DNA of 64,000 nt from Streptomyces pristinaespiralis (GTDB lineage Bacteria > Actinomycetota > Actinomycetes > Streptomycetales > Streptomycetaceae), in NCBI RefSeq assembly GCF_001278075.1, contig NZ_CP011340.1:6693501-6757500 (forward strand). Direction: 5' to 3'. Both the position numbers and the translations under genes were made by a program. The number at the start of each line of letters is the position of its first letter. Positions within the stretch are counted from its first letter, which is position 1. Of this stretch, positions 8,085-17,022 are shown in pieces. The notes beneath the pieces are model-generated. The model made no database searches and was not told where the DNA came from. It saw only the letters and a list, made by a program, of their open reading frames with translations.

Positions 8085-9166
8085 GAACCGCGCTCGTCAT
8101 CGGAACCGGACTGATCGGCACGTCCGCCGCGCTGGCCCTCGCGGGACGCGGCGTCACCGTGCACCTCGTCGACCACGACCCCGAGCGCGCCCGCACCGCC
8201 GCCGCGCTCGGAGCGGGCACGGACGAGCAGCCGGAGGGCCGCGTCGACCTCGCCGTCGTCGCCGTGCCGCCGGCGCATGTCGCCGCCACGCTCGCCGGTG
8301 CCATGCGCGCCGGCGTCGCCCGCGGCTACCTCGACGTCGCCAGCGTCAAGGGAGGCCCCCGCCGCGAGCTCGAGGCGATGGGCCTCGACCTCTCCGCCTA
8401 CATCGGCACGCATCCGATGTCCGGCAAGGAACGCTCCGGCCCGCTGGCGGCCACCGCCGACCTCTTCGAGGGCCGCCCGTGGGTGCTCACCCCCACCAGG
8501 GAGACGGACACCGAGGTCCTCAACCTCGCTCTCGAGCTGGTCGCCCTCTGCCGTGCCGTGCCCGTCGTGATGGACGCGGACGCCCACGACCGGGCGGTCG
8601 CCCTCGTCTCCCACACCCCGCAGCTGATCTCCTCGATGGTCGCGGCGCGCCTCGAGGACGCCGACGACACCGCCGTGCGGCTCTGCGGGCAGGGCATCCG
8701 CGACGTGACCCGGATTGCGGCCTCCGACCCCCGGATGTGGGTGGAGATCCTCTCCGCGAACCCCGGGCCGGTGGCCGACGTGCTGGCCGGCGTCGCGGCC
8801 GACCTCGACGAGACGGTCCGCGCCCTGCGGTCCCTGCAGTCCTCCGACGAGTCCAAGCGCCAGGACGGCGCGGAGGGCATCGAGGACGTCCTGCGGCGCG
8901 GCAACGCCGGCCGGGTACGGGTGCCGGGCAAGCACGGCACGGCACCGGCGGCCTACGAGGTCGTCGCCGTACTGATCAGCGACCAGCCGGGCGAGCTGGC
9001 CCGGATCTTCGCCGACACCGGCCGCGCCGGCGTGAACATCGAGGACGTCCGCATCGAGCACGCGACCGGCCAGCAGGCCGGCCTCGTCCAGCTGATGGTC
9101 GAGCCCACGGCGGCGCCGCTGCTCAGCGCCGCGCTGCGGGAACGGGGCTGGTCGATCCGCCAGTAG
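8081..9166 (+). CDS. tyrA: Prephenate dehydrogenase
   Basis: A 361-residue NAD(P)-dependent prephenate dehydrogenase making 4-hydroxyphenylpyruvate. A Rossmann GTGLIGTSAALALAGRG opens the protein; GTHPMSGKERSG near residue 108 is the typical active-site block. A C-terminal ACT domain (VLISDQPGELARIFADTGRA, from ~residue 290) suggests feedback by an aromatic amino acid. GTG overlaps the aroH stop. cmk follows after about 175 bp and may be a separate or read-through unit. Confidence 0.94.
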   Translation: MRTALVIGTGLIGTSAALALAGRGVTVHLVDHDPERARTAAALGAGTDEQPEGRVDLAVVAVPPAHVAATLAGAMRAGVARGYLDVASVKGGPRRELEAMGLDLSAYIGTHPMSGKERSGPLAATADLFEGRPWVLTPTRETDTEVLNLALELVALCRAVPVVMDADAHDRAVALVSHTPQLISSMVAARLEDADDTAVRLCGQGIRDVTRIAASDPRMWVEILSANPGPVADVLAGVAADLDETVRALRSLQSSDESKRQDGAEGIEDVLRRGNAGRVRVPGKHGTAPAAYEVVAVLISDQPGELARIFADTGRAGVNIEDVRIEHATGQQAGLVQLMVEPTAAPLLSAALRERGWSIRQ

Positions 9167-9341
9167 CCAGCCGGCGGCCCGCACGCGCCTCGGGGGAAGC
9201 GTGCGGGGTCGTGTCAAGGGGCCGCTCCGGGGCCCCGGCGTACGGGTGCAGAAGTGGTCGTCCGCACTCGGTAACCTTGTGCTGGGCCCCTCGGCACTCC
9301 GGCCGTGCCCACTCCCACGAACCAGGAAGGTGTCCGACACC

Positions 9342-10040
9342 GTGGAATCCGTGATCGTCGCCATCGATGGCCCCTCCGGCACGGGCAAGTCGAGCACCTC
9401 CAAGGCCGTCGCCTCCGCGCTGGGGCTGAGCTACCTCGACACCGGCGCGCAGTACCGCGCGATCACCTGGTGGATGATCAGCAACGGCGTCGACGTGTCC
9501 GACCCGGCCGCTGTGGCGACCGCCTCCGGGAAGCCCGTGATCGAGTCCGGCACCGACCCGTCGGCACCGACGATCACCGTCGACGGTCTCGACGCCTCCG
9601 GCCCGATCCGCGAGCAGGACGTCACCGCCAAGGTCAGCGCGGTCAGCGCGGTGCCCGAGGTGCGCAGCCGGATCACCGAGCTCCAGCGTTCCATCGCCAA
9701 GGCTGCGGAGAAGGGCATCGTCGTCGAGGGCCGTGACATCGGCACCACCGTCCTGCCCGACGCCGACCTGAAGATCTTCCTGACCGCGTCGCCGGAGGCC
9801 AGGGCGGCCCGCCGCAGCGGCGAGCTCAAGGGCTCCGACGTCGCGGCCACCCGGGAAGCCCTGATCAAGCGGGACGCGGCCGACTCCAGCCGTAAGACCT
9901 CCCCGCTCGCCAAGGCCGACGACGCGGTCGAGGTCGACACCACGGACCTCACGCTCCAGCAGGTCATCGAGTGCGTCGTCACCCTCGTCGAGGAGAAGCG
10001 GGGCGCGGCCGACAGCACGCGGAAGCAGGCCGCCCGGTGA
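9342..10040 (+). CDS. cmk: Cytidylate kinase
   Basis: CMP/dCMP kinase of about 232 residues. It starts MESVIVAIDGPSGTGKSSTS with a complete P-loop GPSGTGKSS; the LSYLDTGAQYRAITWW and VVEGRDIGTTVLPDADLKIF blocks bind CMP and ATP. Two GTG starts are possible. The one at 9330 overlaps the AGGAAGG ribosome-binding site (9324-9330), so 9342, 11 bp downstream, is preferred. The stop overlaps the next gene (GTGA). The order cmk-acyltransferase-der is conserved in actinobacteria. Confidence 0.94.
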   Translation: MESVIVAIDGPSGTGKSSTSKAVASALGLSYLDTGAQYRAITWWMISNGVDVSDPAAVATASGKPVIESGTDPSAPTITVDGLDASGPIREQDVTAKVSAVSAVPEVRSRITELQRSIAKAAEKGIVVEGRDIGTTVLPDADLKIFLTASPEARAARRSGELKGSDVAATREALIKRDAADSSRKTSPLAKADDAVEVDTTDLTLQQVIECVVTLVEEKRGAADSTRKQAAR

Positions 10041-10681
10041 CCGTTCCCTCCCAGAAGGGCGCGGCCGTCGGGCGGGGCATCGGCATCGGGCTGATGTACG
10101 GACTGTGGAAGCCGCGCGTCCTCGGCGCGTGGCGGGTCCCGGCGGCGGGGCCGGTCATCCTCGCGGTGAACCACGCGCACAACATCGACGGGCCGATGCT
10201 GATGGGCACCGCGCCCCGGCCCGTGCACTTCCTGATCAAGAAGGAGGCGTTCGTCGGCCCCCTGGACCCGTTCCTCATCGGGATCGGACAGGTCAAGGTG
10301 GACCGTACGACCGCCGACCGCACCGCCATCACGGCCGCGCTCGGCGTGCTGGACAACGGCGGCGTCCTCGGGATCTTCCCCGAGGGCACCCGCGGTGAGG
10401 GCGACTTCGCCTCGCTGCGTGCCGGGCTCGCGTACTTCGCGGTGCGCAGCGGCGCCCCGATCGTCCCGGTCGCGGTGCTGGGAAGCACCGAGCGCCGCGG
10501 ACGGTTGATAAAGGGACTGCCTCCGCTGCGCAGCAAGGTGGACGTCGTCTTCGGTGACGCGTTCGAGGCCGGGGACGGCAGCGGACGCCGTACGCGCAAG
10601 GCGCTCGACGAGGCGACGGTGCGCATCCAGGAGCACCTGACCGCCCACCTGGCGGACGCGAAGCGCCTCACCGGGCGCTAG
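10037..10681 (+). CDS. 1-acyl-glycerol-3-phosphate acyltransferase-like protein (PlsC family)
   Basis: A 214-residue lysophospholipid acyltransferase with the catalytic HX4D motif in AVNHAHNIDGPMLMG (residues ~45-60) and the substrate block FPEGTRGEGDF near residue 115. It acts at the cytoplasmic membrane in phospholipid synthesis. GTG at 10037 overlaps the cmk stop. It sits between cmk and der, the usual actinobacterial arrangement. Acyl-donor preference is not visible. Confidence 0.92.
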   Translation: MTVPSQKGAAVGRGIGIGLMYGLWKPRVLGAWRVPAAGPVILAVNHAHNIDGPMLMGTAPRPVHFLIKKEAFVGPLDPFLIGIGQVKVDRTTADRTAITAALGVLDNGGVLGIFPEGTRGEGDFASLRAGLAYFAVRSGAPIVPVAVLGSTERRGRLIKGLPPLRSKVDVVFGDAFEAGDGSGRRTRKALDEATVRIQEHLTAHLADAKRLTGR

Positions 10682-10744
10682 GACAGACTTGAGTAATGGG
10701 CCGCGCGACTGACACGGTCCAGTGACGAACGAGGAACGGACTTC

Positions 10745-12193
10745 ATGAACGACCAGCACGACCACGGAGCGCTCGGCGACGCCGAGTACGCGGAGTTCAT
10801 GGAGCTCGCCGCGGAAGAGGGCTTCGACGTCGAGGACGTCGAAGGCGCGATCGAGGAGGCCGGGCACGGCCCGCTGCCCGTCCTCGCCGTCGTCGGCCGC
10901 CCCAATGTCGGCAAGTCGACCCTGGTGAACCGCATCATCGGCCGCCGTGAGGCGGTCGTCGAGGACAAGCCCGGCGTCACCCGCGACCGCGTCACCTACG
11001 AGGCCGAATGGGCCGGCCGCCGCTTCAAGGTCGTCGACACCGGCGGCTGGGAGCAGGACGTCCTCGGCATCGACGCCTCCGTCGCCGCCCAGGCCGAGTA
11101 CGCCATCGAGGCCGCCGACGCCGTCGTCTTCGTCGTCGACTCGACGGTCGGCGCGACCGACACCGACGAGGCGGTCGTCAAGCTGCTCCGCCGGGCCGGC
11201 AAGCCCGTCGTGCTCTGCGCCAACAAGGTCGACGGACCCAGCGGCGAGGCCGACGCGACGGCCCTGTGGTCGCTCGGTCTCGGCCAGCCGCACCCCGTCT
11301 CCTCCCTGCACGGCCGCGGCACGGGCGACATGCTCGACGCCGTTCTCGAGGCCCTGCCGGAGGCGCCGGCCCAGACCTTCGGCACCGCGGTCGGCGGCCC
11401 CCGCCGCATCGCCCTGATCGGCCGCCCGAACGTCGGCAAGTCGTCCCTGCTCAACAAGGTCGCCCGCGAGGAGCGCGTCGTCGTCAACGAGCTCGCGGGC
11501 ACCACCCGCGACCCGGTCGACGAGCTCATCGAACTCGGCGGCGTGACCTGGAAGTTCGTCGACACCGCCGGTATCCGCAAGCGCGTCCACCTCCAGCAGG
11601 GCGCCGACTACTACGCCTCGCTGCGCACGGCCGCCGCCGTCGAGAAGGCGGAGGTCGCGGTCATCCTGATCGACGCGACGGAGAACATCAGCGTCCAGGA
11701 CCAGCGCATCATCACCATGGCCGTCGAGGCCGGCCGCGCCATCGTCGTCGCCTACAACAAGTGGGACGACCTCGACGAGGAGCGCCGCTACTACCTCGAG
11801 CGCGAGATCGAGACCGAGATGCAGCAGGTCGCCTGGGCGCCCCGGGTGAACGTCTCCGCGCTCACCGGCCGCCACATGGAGAAGCTGGTCCCGGCCATCG
11901 AGACGGCGCTGGCGGGCTGGGAGACGCGTGTCCCGACCGGCCGGCTGAACGCCTTCCTCGGCGAGATCGTCGCCGCGCATCCGCACCCGATCCGGGGCGG
12001 CAAGCAGCCGCGCATCCTGTTCGGCACGCAGGCCGGCACCAAGCCGCCGCGGTTCGTGCTGTTCGCGTCCGGCTTCCTCGAGCACGGCTACCGCCGCTTC
12101 GTCGAGCGCCGGCTGCGTGAGGAGTTCGGCTTCGAGGGCACCCCGATCCACATCTCGGTGCGGGTGCGGGAGAAGCGCGGCCGCAAGAAGTAA
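10745..12193 (+). CDS. der: Ribosome-associated GTPase Der (EngA)
   Basis: A 482-residue double GTPase needed for 50S ribosome assembly. The first G domain carries [16 protein letters not shown] near residue 50 and DTGG; the second carries [14 protein letters not shown] near residue 224, then DTAG and NKWD. A C-terminal KH-like domain ends with the basic VREKRGRKK. An acidic N-terminal extension of ~40 residues is typical of actinobacterial Der. GAGGAACGG precedes the ATG. A 17-bp hairpin follows. Confidence 0.97.
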   Translation: MNDQHDHGALGDAEYAEFMELAAEEGFDVEDVEGAIEEAGHGPLPVLAVVGRPNVGKSTLVNRIIGRREAVVEDKPGVTRDRVTYEAEWAGRRFKVVDTGGWEQDVLGIDASVAAQAEYAIEAADAVVFVVDSTVGATDTDEAVVKLLRRAGKPVVLCANKVDGPSGEADATALWSLGLGQPHPVSSLHGRGTGDMLDAVLEALPEAPAQTFGTAVGGPRRIALIGRPNVGKSSLLNKVAREERVVVNELAGTTRDPVDELIELGGVTWKFVDTAGIRKRVHLQQGADYYASLRTAAAVEKAEVAVILIDATENISVQDQRIITMAVEAGRAIVVAYNKWDDLDEERRYYLEREIETEMQQVAWAPRVNVSALTGRHMEKLVPAIETALAGWETRVPTGRLNAFLGEIVAAHPHPIRGGKQPRILFGTQAGTKPPRFVLFASGFLEHGYRRFVERRLREEFGFEGTPIHISVRVREKRGRKK

Positions 12194-12215
12194 CCCGGGG
12201 CACTGCCGGGACGAC

Positions 12216-12251
12216 GCTGCCCCCGGACCGTGAACACGGTCCGGGGGCAGC
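12216..12251. terminator. Bidirectional terminator after der
   Basis: GCTGCCCCCGGACCGTG (12216-12232) and its exact reverse complement (12235-12251) form a 17-bp stem with a minimal loop. It lies between der and the convergent small gene ending at 12271. Confidence 0.85.
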
Positions 12252-12270
12252 GGCGTTCTCCGACGGCCGG

Positions 12271-12666
12271 TCAGGACCCCTTGCGCGGAGCGGGAGGCAG
12301 CGCCGCGGGCTGGTGGACCGCGTGCCGGCCGGTCTGGTGCGAGTGCCTGCCGCCCTGCTGACCGCTCTGGCCCGCATGGCCGGTGGAGTAGCCGGTGTGG
12401 CCGCTCGTGTGCCCGGTGTGGCTCGTATGGCTCCCGTAGCCGAGGAAACCGCCCCGGACGCCGTGCAGCCCCGACCCGAACCCCTTGAAGTCCAGATCCT
12501 CCTCCCCGCTGCGGTCACCCGGCAGCGTCTTGAACGCCCTGAGGTACTCGGAGTACAGCGCGTCGTAGATCGGCGTGGCCGAACGGCCCGGCGAACCGTC
12601 GCGCGCGGGGCGCATGGAAGGGATCTGGCTCTGGAAGGGCTGGGGGGAGGGGTCGTATGAGTGCAC
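12271..12666 (-). CDS. Hypothetical protein with Gly/His/Ser/Thr-rich tail
   Basis: About 131 residues. I recognise it only as a streptomycete-specific conserved protein. The N-terminal half has the conserved-looking block SPGRSATPIYDALYSEYLRA and DFKGFGSG. The C-terminal half is low-complexity and rich in Gly, His, Ser, Thr and Gln (SHTSHTGHTSGHTGYSTGHA). The start is uncertain: GTG 12666 is used because the conserved SYDPSPQPFQSQIPS segment follows it, but the ribosome-binding site is weak. No signal peptide or membrane segment is seen. The tail could bind metal or just be disordered. Confidence 0.6.
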   Translation of the reverse strand: MHSYDPSPQPFQSQIPSMRPARDGSPGRSATPIYDALYSEYLRAFKTLPGDRSGEEDLDFKGFGSGLHGVRGGFLGYGSHTSHTGHTSGHTGYSTGHAGQSGQQGGRHSHQTGRHAVHQPAALPPAPRKGS

Positions 12667-12875
12667 GTACCTGCAACGACGCCGCAGTCCCACGGATGCG
12701 GGCTGCGGCGAGCTGCATTCTTCCGGGGGACGGTACGCGCCGTCGCCGGCGCGCGCCGACGTACGCCGGGGCAGGAGAGCGGCCCCGGCGTACGTATGTG
12801 CCCGCCGGGCCGGTCGGCCGGCACGCCCGCGGTCCCTGGCGCCGGCGGACCGGATCCGCGCGGCGTCCGGGCGGC

Positions 12876-13655
12876 TCAGGTGCCGGCGAGCGGCATCGCC
12901 GCGGCGACCAGACGGCCGTTGGCCGCCGCCTTCTCCAGCGCGTCCCGCAGCAGGTCCTCCCGGGGCTGCTGGCCGATCGAGCCGACCGGGGCGGCGTAGA
13001 CCAGGACCGTGTTCGTCTTGTTGGCAGCCGTCCGCCAGCCCTCCGTGACCTGGAGCGGCTGGTGCGCCTGCCACCAGGCGACCGGGTTGCCGCCGCCCGT
13101 ACCGGGCTGGAGAACGGCGTGCAGCTGACCCATGGCGATCAGGACCGACCAGCCGGGCAGCTGGGACGGGCGCCGGTTCACGTCCCCGACGGGCAGGAAG
13201 CCCTGCTCGATCAGGAGCGGCAGGAAGTCGTCGCCGCCGTGGCCCGCGGTGCCCGGGCGGGCGATCGGCGCGGTCGGCTCCACGACGAGGGCGGGGTGCA
13301 CGTCGCCGTCGAGGAGGATGAGGCCGCTGGTGACACCGAGCACCGCCTGCTGCGGAGCCGCCCCCGGGATCTGCGGCTCCTCGCCGGTGATGGAGCGGAC
13401 GGCGCCCTGGAGCTGGTCCTCCGCGACCTGCACCACCTGCGAGGGGATGCAGGTGGCGTGGGCGAAGGCGAGCACGGCCGTCTCGTCGCCCACGAACAGC
13501 ACGGTGCTGGTCCGCTCCTGGTCGGAATCGCCCGGAGTGCGGCAGGAGGTGCAGTCGTAGCTGCCCGGGGCGTTCAGGCCGGCGAGCAGCCGGTCGGCTT
13601 CTTCGTCGCCGATCTCGGCGCGTACGTCCTCGCTGACGTCGAGCATGCGCGGCAC
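12876..13655 (-). CDS. Conserved hypothetical protein
   Basis: A 259-residue protein of unknown function, without membrane segments. It has an acidic N-terminus (MLDVSEDVRAEIGDEEADRL) and a CTSC pair near residue 35 that could bind metal. Alternating hydrophobic blocks (LLLDGDVHPALVVEPTA, TNTVLVYAAPVGSIGQ) suggest an alpha/beta fold. GTG 13655 is chosen because GAGGAG lies 7-8 bp upstream; an in-frame ATG lies three codons later. It faces away from the ABC transporter genes' promoters but shares their strand, about 140 bp after the LivF stop. Confidence 0.7.
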   Translation of the reverse strand: MPRMLDVSEDVRAEIGDEEADRLLAGLNAPGSYDCTSCRTPGDSDQERTSTVLFVGDETAVLAFAHATCIPSQVVQVAEDQLQGAVRSITGEEPQIPGAAPQQAVLGVTSGLILLDGDVHPALVVEPTAPIARPGTAGHGGDDFLPLLIEQGFLPVGDVNRRPSQLPGWSVLIAMGQLHAVLQPGTGGGNPVAWWQAHQPLQVTEGWRTAANKTNTVLVYAAPVGSIGQQPREDLLRDALEKAAANGRLVAAAMPLAGT

Positions 13656-13681
13656 GGGTGGCTCCTCGGACTTGATCAGGT

Positions 13682-13702
13682 GTGCCGGGCGGGTCCCGGC
13701 AC
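13682..13702 (-). terminator. Possible terminator after the ABC transporter genes
   Basis: GTGCCGGG and CCCGGCAC form an 8-bp stem with a 5-nt loop, between the LivF stop (13796) and the next minus-strand start (13655). It could end the ABC operon. Confidence 0.4.
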
Positions 13703-13795
13703 GAAGGTTCAACGTGCGATCAGTCGCGGGGGTCACGCGTGAAACGGCAACGAATCGAACCGTGCCGCGTCACGTCGTGCCGTACGCCTTCGCGG

Positions 13796-14491
13796 TCACG
13801 GCGGACCGGAGGCGTCCGGCGGGCCGGACCCGGCCGGGTCGAGCTCGCCCGGCTCGCCGCTGAACACGACGGAGCCGCGGCGCAGTTCGTGCACGACCAC
13901 CGGGGCCCCGGGCCCCTGCGTCAGTGCCTGGGGGAGGCGCTGCTCCGCGACGACGACCGCGGCGTCGAGCCCCTTCAGCAGCCGGTGGGCGCGGTCGGCC
14001 ACCGCGGGTGCCATGCCCTGCGCGGGCTCGTCGAGCAGGACCACCCCGGCGGGCGTCAGCAGGGCGCGGGAGACGGCGAGCATCCGCTGCTCACCGCCGG
14101 ACAGGGTGCCGGCGGTGCGGCCGAGCAGCGGCCGGAGCGCCGGGAAGCCGTCCAGGGCACGGTCGAAGTCCCCTCCCGCGGAAGCGAGTTCGAGGTTCTC
14201 CCGGACGGTCAGGCTGCCGTGCACCGCGCCGACGTCGGGCACGAAGCACACACCGAGGCGTGCCCTCTTCTGCGCCTGCAGCCGGCTCACGTCCCGCCCG
14301 TGCAGCAGCACGGATCCGGAGGCCGGGAGAACGGTGCCCGCGAGCGCGCGCAGCACGCTCGTGCGACCGGAGCCGTTACGGCCGAGGAGCACCGTCAGCG
14401 CCCCGGCCGGTACGGGCAGCCGTACGCCGTGCAGGGCCTCCAGCGGGCCGTACCGCACCCGCACGTCGCGCAACTCCATGGCGAGCGTCAT
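13796..14491 (-). CDS. Branched-chain amino-acid-type ABC transporter ATPase (LivF-like)
   Basis: A 231-residue ABC ATPase of the LivF type, energising import of branched-chain amino acids, amides or urea. The P-loop is GRNGSGRTS with Arg43 where the invariant Walker A lysine normally sits. The signature LSGGEQRMLAVSRALL and Walker B VVLLDEPAQGMAP look normal, then AEQRLPQAL replaces the usual VEQN-type H-loop. The ATG overlaps the stop of the fused permease/ATPase gene (ATGA). If the Arg substitution abolishes hydrolysis, the LivG domain of the partner would supply the only competent site. Confidence 0.87.
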   Translation of the reverse strand: MTLAMELRDVRVRYGPLEALHGVRLPVPAGALTVLLGRNGSGRTSVLRALAGTVLPASGSVLLHGRDVSRLQAQKRARLGVCFVPDVGAVHGSLTVRENLELASAGGDFDRALDGFPALRPLLGRTAGTLSGGEQRMLAVSRALLTPAGVVLLDEPAQGMAPAVADRAHRLLKGLDAAVVVAEQRLPQALTQGPGAPVVVHELRRGSVVFSGEPGELDPAGSGPPDASGPP

Positions 14492-17022
14492 CGCACGAGC
14501 CGCCCCGCTTCCATGACGTGCACGGTCCCGGCGAGGCCGGTGAGGAAGCCGAGATCGTGCTCGACGACGAGGACGGCCGTGCCGTCCGCGGCCAGCGCCC
14601 GCAGGACACGGGCGAGCGTCTCCGTCTCCGCGGTGTCGAGTCCTGCGGTCGGCTCGTCCAGAAGCAGCGTGTGGGGACGGGTGGCGAGCGCCCGCCCGAG
14701 CTCGGCCCGGCGCAGCACACCGGTGGGCAGACCGGCGGCCGGGAGCCGCCGCACGGGTCCGTCCAGACCGAGCAGCCGCAGGACGGGCTCGACGGCGGAC
14801 GTGTCCCGGTGCCGGCCCTGTTCGGCCCCGACGCGCACGTTCTCCTCGACGGTCAGCGAGGGGAAGACCGCGAGCTGCTGGAACGTCCGCGCGATCCCCA
14901 GCCGGGTGCGGGCGTGCGGGGACCGGCGGCTGATGTCGACACCGCCGAGCCGCACCCGCCCGGCTTCCGGCCTGAGAGATCCGCACAGGCAGTGGAACAG
15001 GGTGCTCTTGCCGGCCCCGTTGCCGCCGACGAGCGCGGTGATGCGGCCGGGCGCCACGAAGAGGTCCACGCCGTCGACGACGACGCGCCCCTGGTAGGCA
15101 ACCCGCAGCCCTTCCGCGCTGAGCCCGCCCGCGGCCGGTCGCCGGGCCCGGCGGGCGGGCGGCGCGGGGCCGCCGCTCCGGGCCCGGGCGGCGCCGGTCA
15201 AGGCCCCTGCCCGCGCGACGACGCGCCCCGCGCGCGGCCGGCCGGCCGCGGGCCCGGCCGCCCCAAGGCGCAGGCGGCCGTGGCCCACCAGGACGGCCAG
15301 GAGACCGATCACCACCGCCGCGACACCGCCCCGCGTCCCCGCGTCCAGCGCGACGAGCAGCGCCGCCGCCGGCAGTGGCGCGAGGAGGTTGTCCGCGCCC
15401 AGCACGAAAACAGCCGCGAACCAGAGCAGGCCGCGCACCGGATCGAACGCCGCCGGGTCGAACGCCCGCACACCCATCGCCAGCAGCCCGCCGCCCAGCG
15501 CGGCCAGCGCCGCGCCGGACGAGAAGGCGAACAGCTTCAGCGCCGGGACCGCGACGCCCGCCGCCTGCGCGCCCTCCTCGTGGTCGCGCAGTGCCGCGAG
15601 TGCCCGCCCGGTGCGGCCCCGGCGCAGCGCCGCGACCGCGAGCAGCGCACAGGTCAGCACAGCGAGCTCCACCACGTAGTACGCCCGGTCCGACCCCAGG
15701 CCCGGGGGACGCGACACGACCAGGCCCGCCGTCGCGTACGGCTGCGCGAGGACGAACCGGCTCACCGCCACTCCCACCGCCAGCGTGACCAGCGCCAGAG
15801 CCGGTCCGCGCCGGCGGATCGCCGGCCACCCGGTCAGCAGCCCGAGCGGGGCGACCAGCACCACCGCGGCGGCGAGCGCCACCAGCTCGGGCAGCTCGGG
15901 GAAACCGGGGAACCGCCCCGACGCCAGCAGTACGGTGAACAGCGCCCCGAGGCCCGCGTACGCGGCCTGCCCCAGTGAGATCTGCCCGCCGCGGCCGGTG
16001 ATCACGACCAGGGACAGCAGCACCACCGCCAGGGCCGGGACACGGATCGCCGTCTGCAGATCCGTGCCGGCGAAACCCAGCGGCAGCAGCAGGAGCACCC
16101 CGGCGACCAGCCACACGGGCCGCGGGACCTTCACGGCAGCGGCCGCCGCCCACGCCGTGGCACCGCCGAAGCCGGGCAGCACCAGGGCGGCGATCAGCAG
16201 CGCCACCACGAACAGGTTCGCCTCCACGGCCTGGACCAGCGGCTCCGCCCAACCGGACAGGTGCAGCCGCGCCATCTGCGCCTGGGCCACCCCGATCGCC
16301 AGGGCGGCACCGATCGCGACGGGCAGGCTCCGCATCCGTGCCACGACCGCCACCGCGATCACCTCGACGACCAGCAGCGGCAGCCCGTACGGGTCGAGCC
16401 GTACGTACGGTGCGAGCAGAACGCCCGTCAGACCCGCGGTGAACGACCCGAACGCCCAGCCCGCCGCCGCCACCCGGTCGGCGTCGATGCCGCCGAGCGC
16501 CGCGAGCGCGCGGTTGTCGACGACGGCGCGCAGCTGCTTGCCGAACCGGGTCCACCGGGTCACCGCCGTCACCAGCGACGCCAGCAGTACGACGGCCGAC
16601 AGCTGCGCCCACGGACTGTCCGGCAGCAGCACGGGGGCGTCGGCCCGCGCCCCTTCGCCCCAGAGCAGCGCGGCCGCACCCACCAGCAGTACGAAGACGC
16701 CGATCGAGGCGACCAGGGTCCGGGCCGGGTCGGGCCACGGCACCGACAGCGGCCGGAAGACGAGCCGTTCGAGGAGCAGACCGATCCCGGGGGCGACCAC
16801 GAGCAGGGTCACCACGGCCGCGAGCGGCACCGGCCACTCCCACTCCACGGCGAACTGCCGCATGACGTAGGCACACACCATCGCGATCGCGCCGTGCGCG
16901 AGGTTCAGTACGCCGGTGGCCCGGTAGGTGACGATCAGTCCGATGCCGGTCAGTGCGGCGGCGCTGCCGACGGCCAGCCCCGCGAGGGTGAGGTCGTACG
17001 TCAGGGACGCCACGGCTCGCAC
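14488..17022 (-). CDS. Fused ABC permease-permease-ATPase (LivH-LivM-LivG)
   Basis: A ~844-residue fusion. Residues ~5-285 are a LivH-type permease (GIGLIVTYRATGVLNLAHGA). Residues ~295-590 are a LivM-type permease (VVITGRGGQISLGQAAYAGL). After an Arg/Ala/Gly-rich linker, residues ~635-844 are a LivG-type ATPase with intact GGNGAGKST (Lys672), LPTGVLRRAELGRAL in place of LSGG, and LLLDEPTAGLD. In E. coli these are three separate proteins. GTG starts at 17022 and 17013 are both possible; each overlaps the upstream gene, so translation is probably coupled. With LivF and the divergent binding protein this makes a complete importer; the substrate is unknown. Confidence 0.88.
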   Translation of the reverse strand: MRAVASLTYDLTLAGLAVGSAAALTGIGLIVTYRATGVLNLAHGAIAMVCAYVMRQFAVEWEWPVPLAAVVTLLVVAPGIGLLLERLVFRPLSVPWPDPARTLVASIGVFVLLVGAAALLWGEGARADAPVLLPDSPWAQLSAVVLLASLVTAVTRWTRFGKQLRAVVDNRALAALGGIDADRVAAAGWAFGSFTAGLTGVLLAPYVRLDPYGLPLLVVEVIAVAVVARMRSLPVAIGAALAIGVAQAQMARLHLSGWAEPLVQAVEANLFVVALLIAALVLPGFGGATAWAAAAAVKVPRPVWLVAGVLLLLPLGFAGTDLQTAIRVPALAVVLLSLVVITGRGGQISLGQAAYAGLGALFTVLLASGRFPGFPELPELVALAAAVVLVAPLGLLTGWPAIRRRGPALALVTLAVGVAVSRFVLAQPYATAGLVVSRPPGLGSDRAYYVVELAVLTCALLAVAALRRGRTGRALAALRDHEEGAQAAGVAVPALKLFAFSSGAALAALGGGLLAMGVRAFDPAAFDPVRGLLWFAAVFVLGADNLLAPLPAAALLVALDAGTRGGVAAVVIGLLAVLVGHGRLRLGAAGPAAGRPRAGRVVARAGALTGAARARSGGPAPPARRARRPAAGGLSAEGLRVAYQGRVVVDGVDLFVAPGRITALVGGNGAGKSTLFHCLCGSLRPEAGRVRLGGVDISRRSPHARTRLGIARTFQQLAVFPSLTVEENVRVGAEQGRHRDTSAVEPVLRLLGLDGPVRRLPAAGLPTGVLRRAELGRALATRPHTLLLDEPTAGLDTAETETLARVLRALAADGTAVLVVEHDLGFLTGLAGTVHVMEAGRLVR

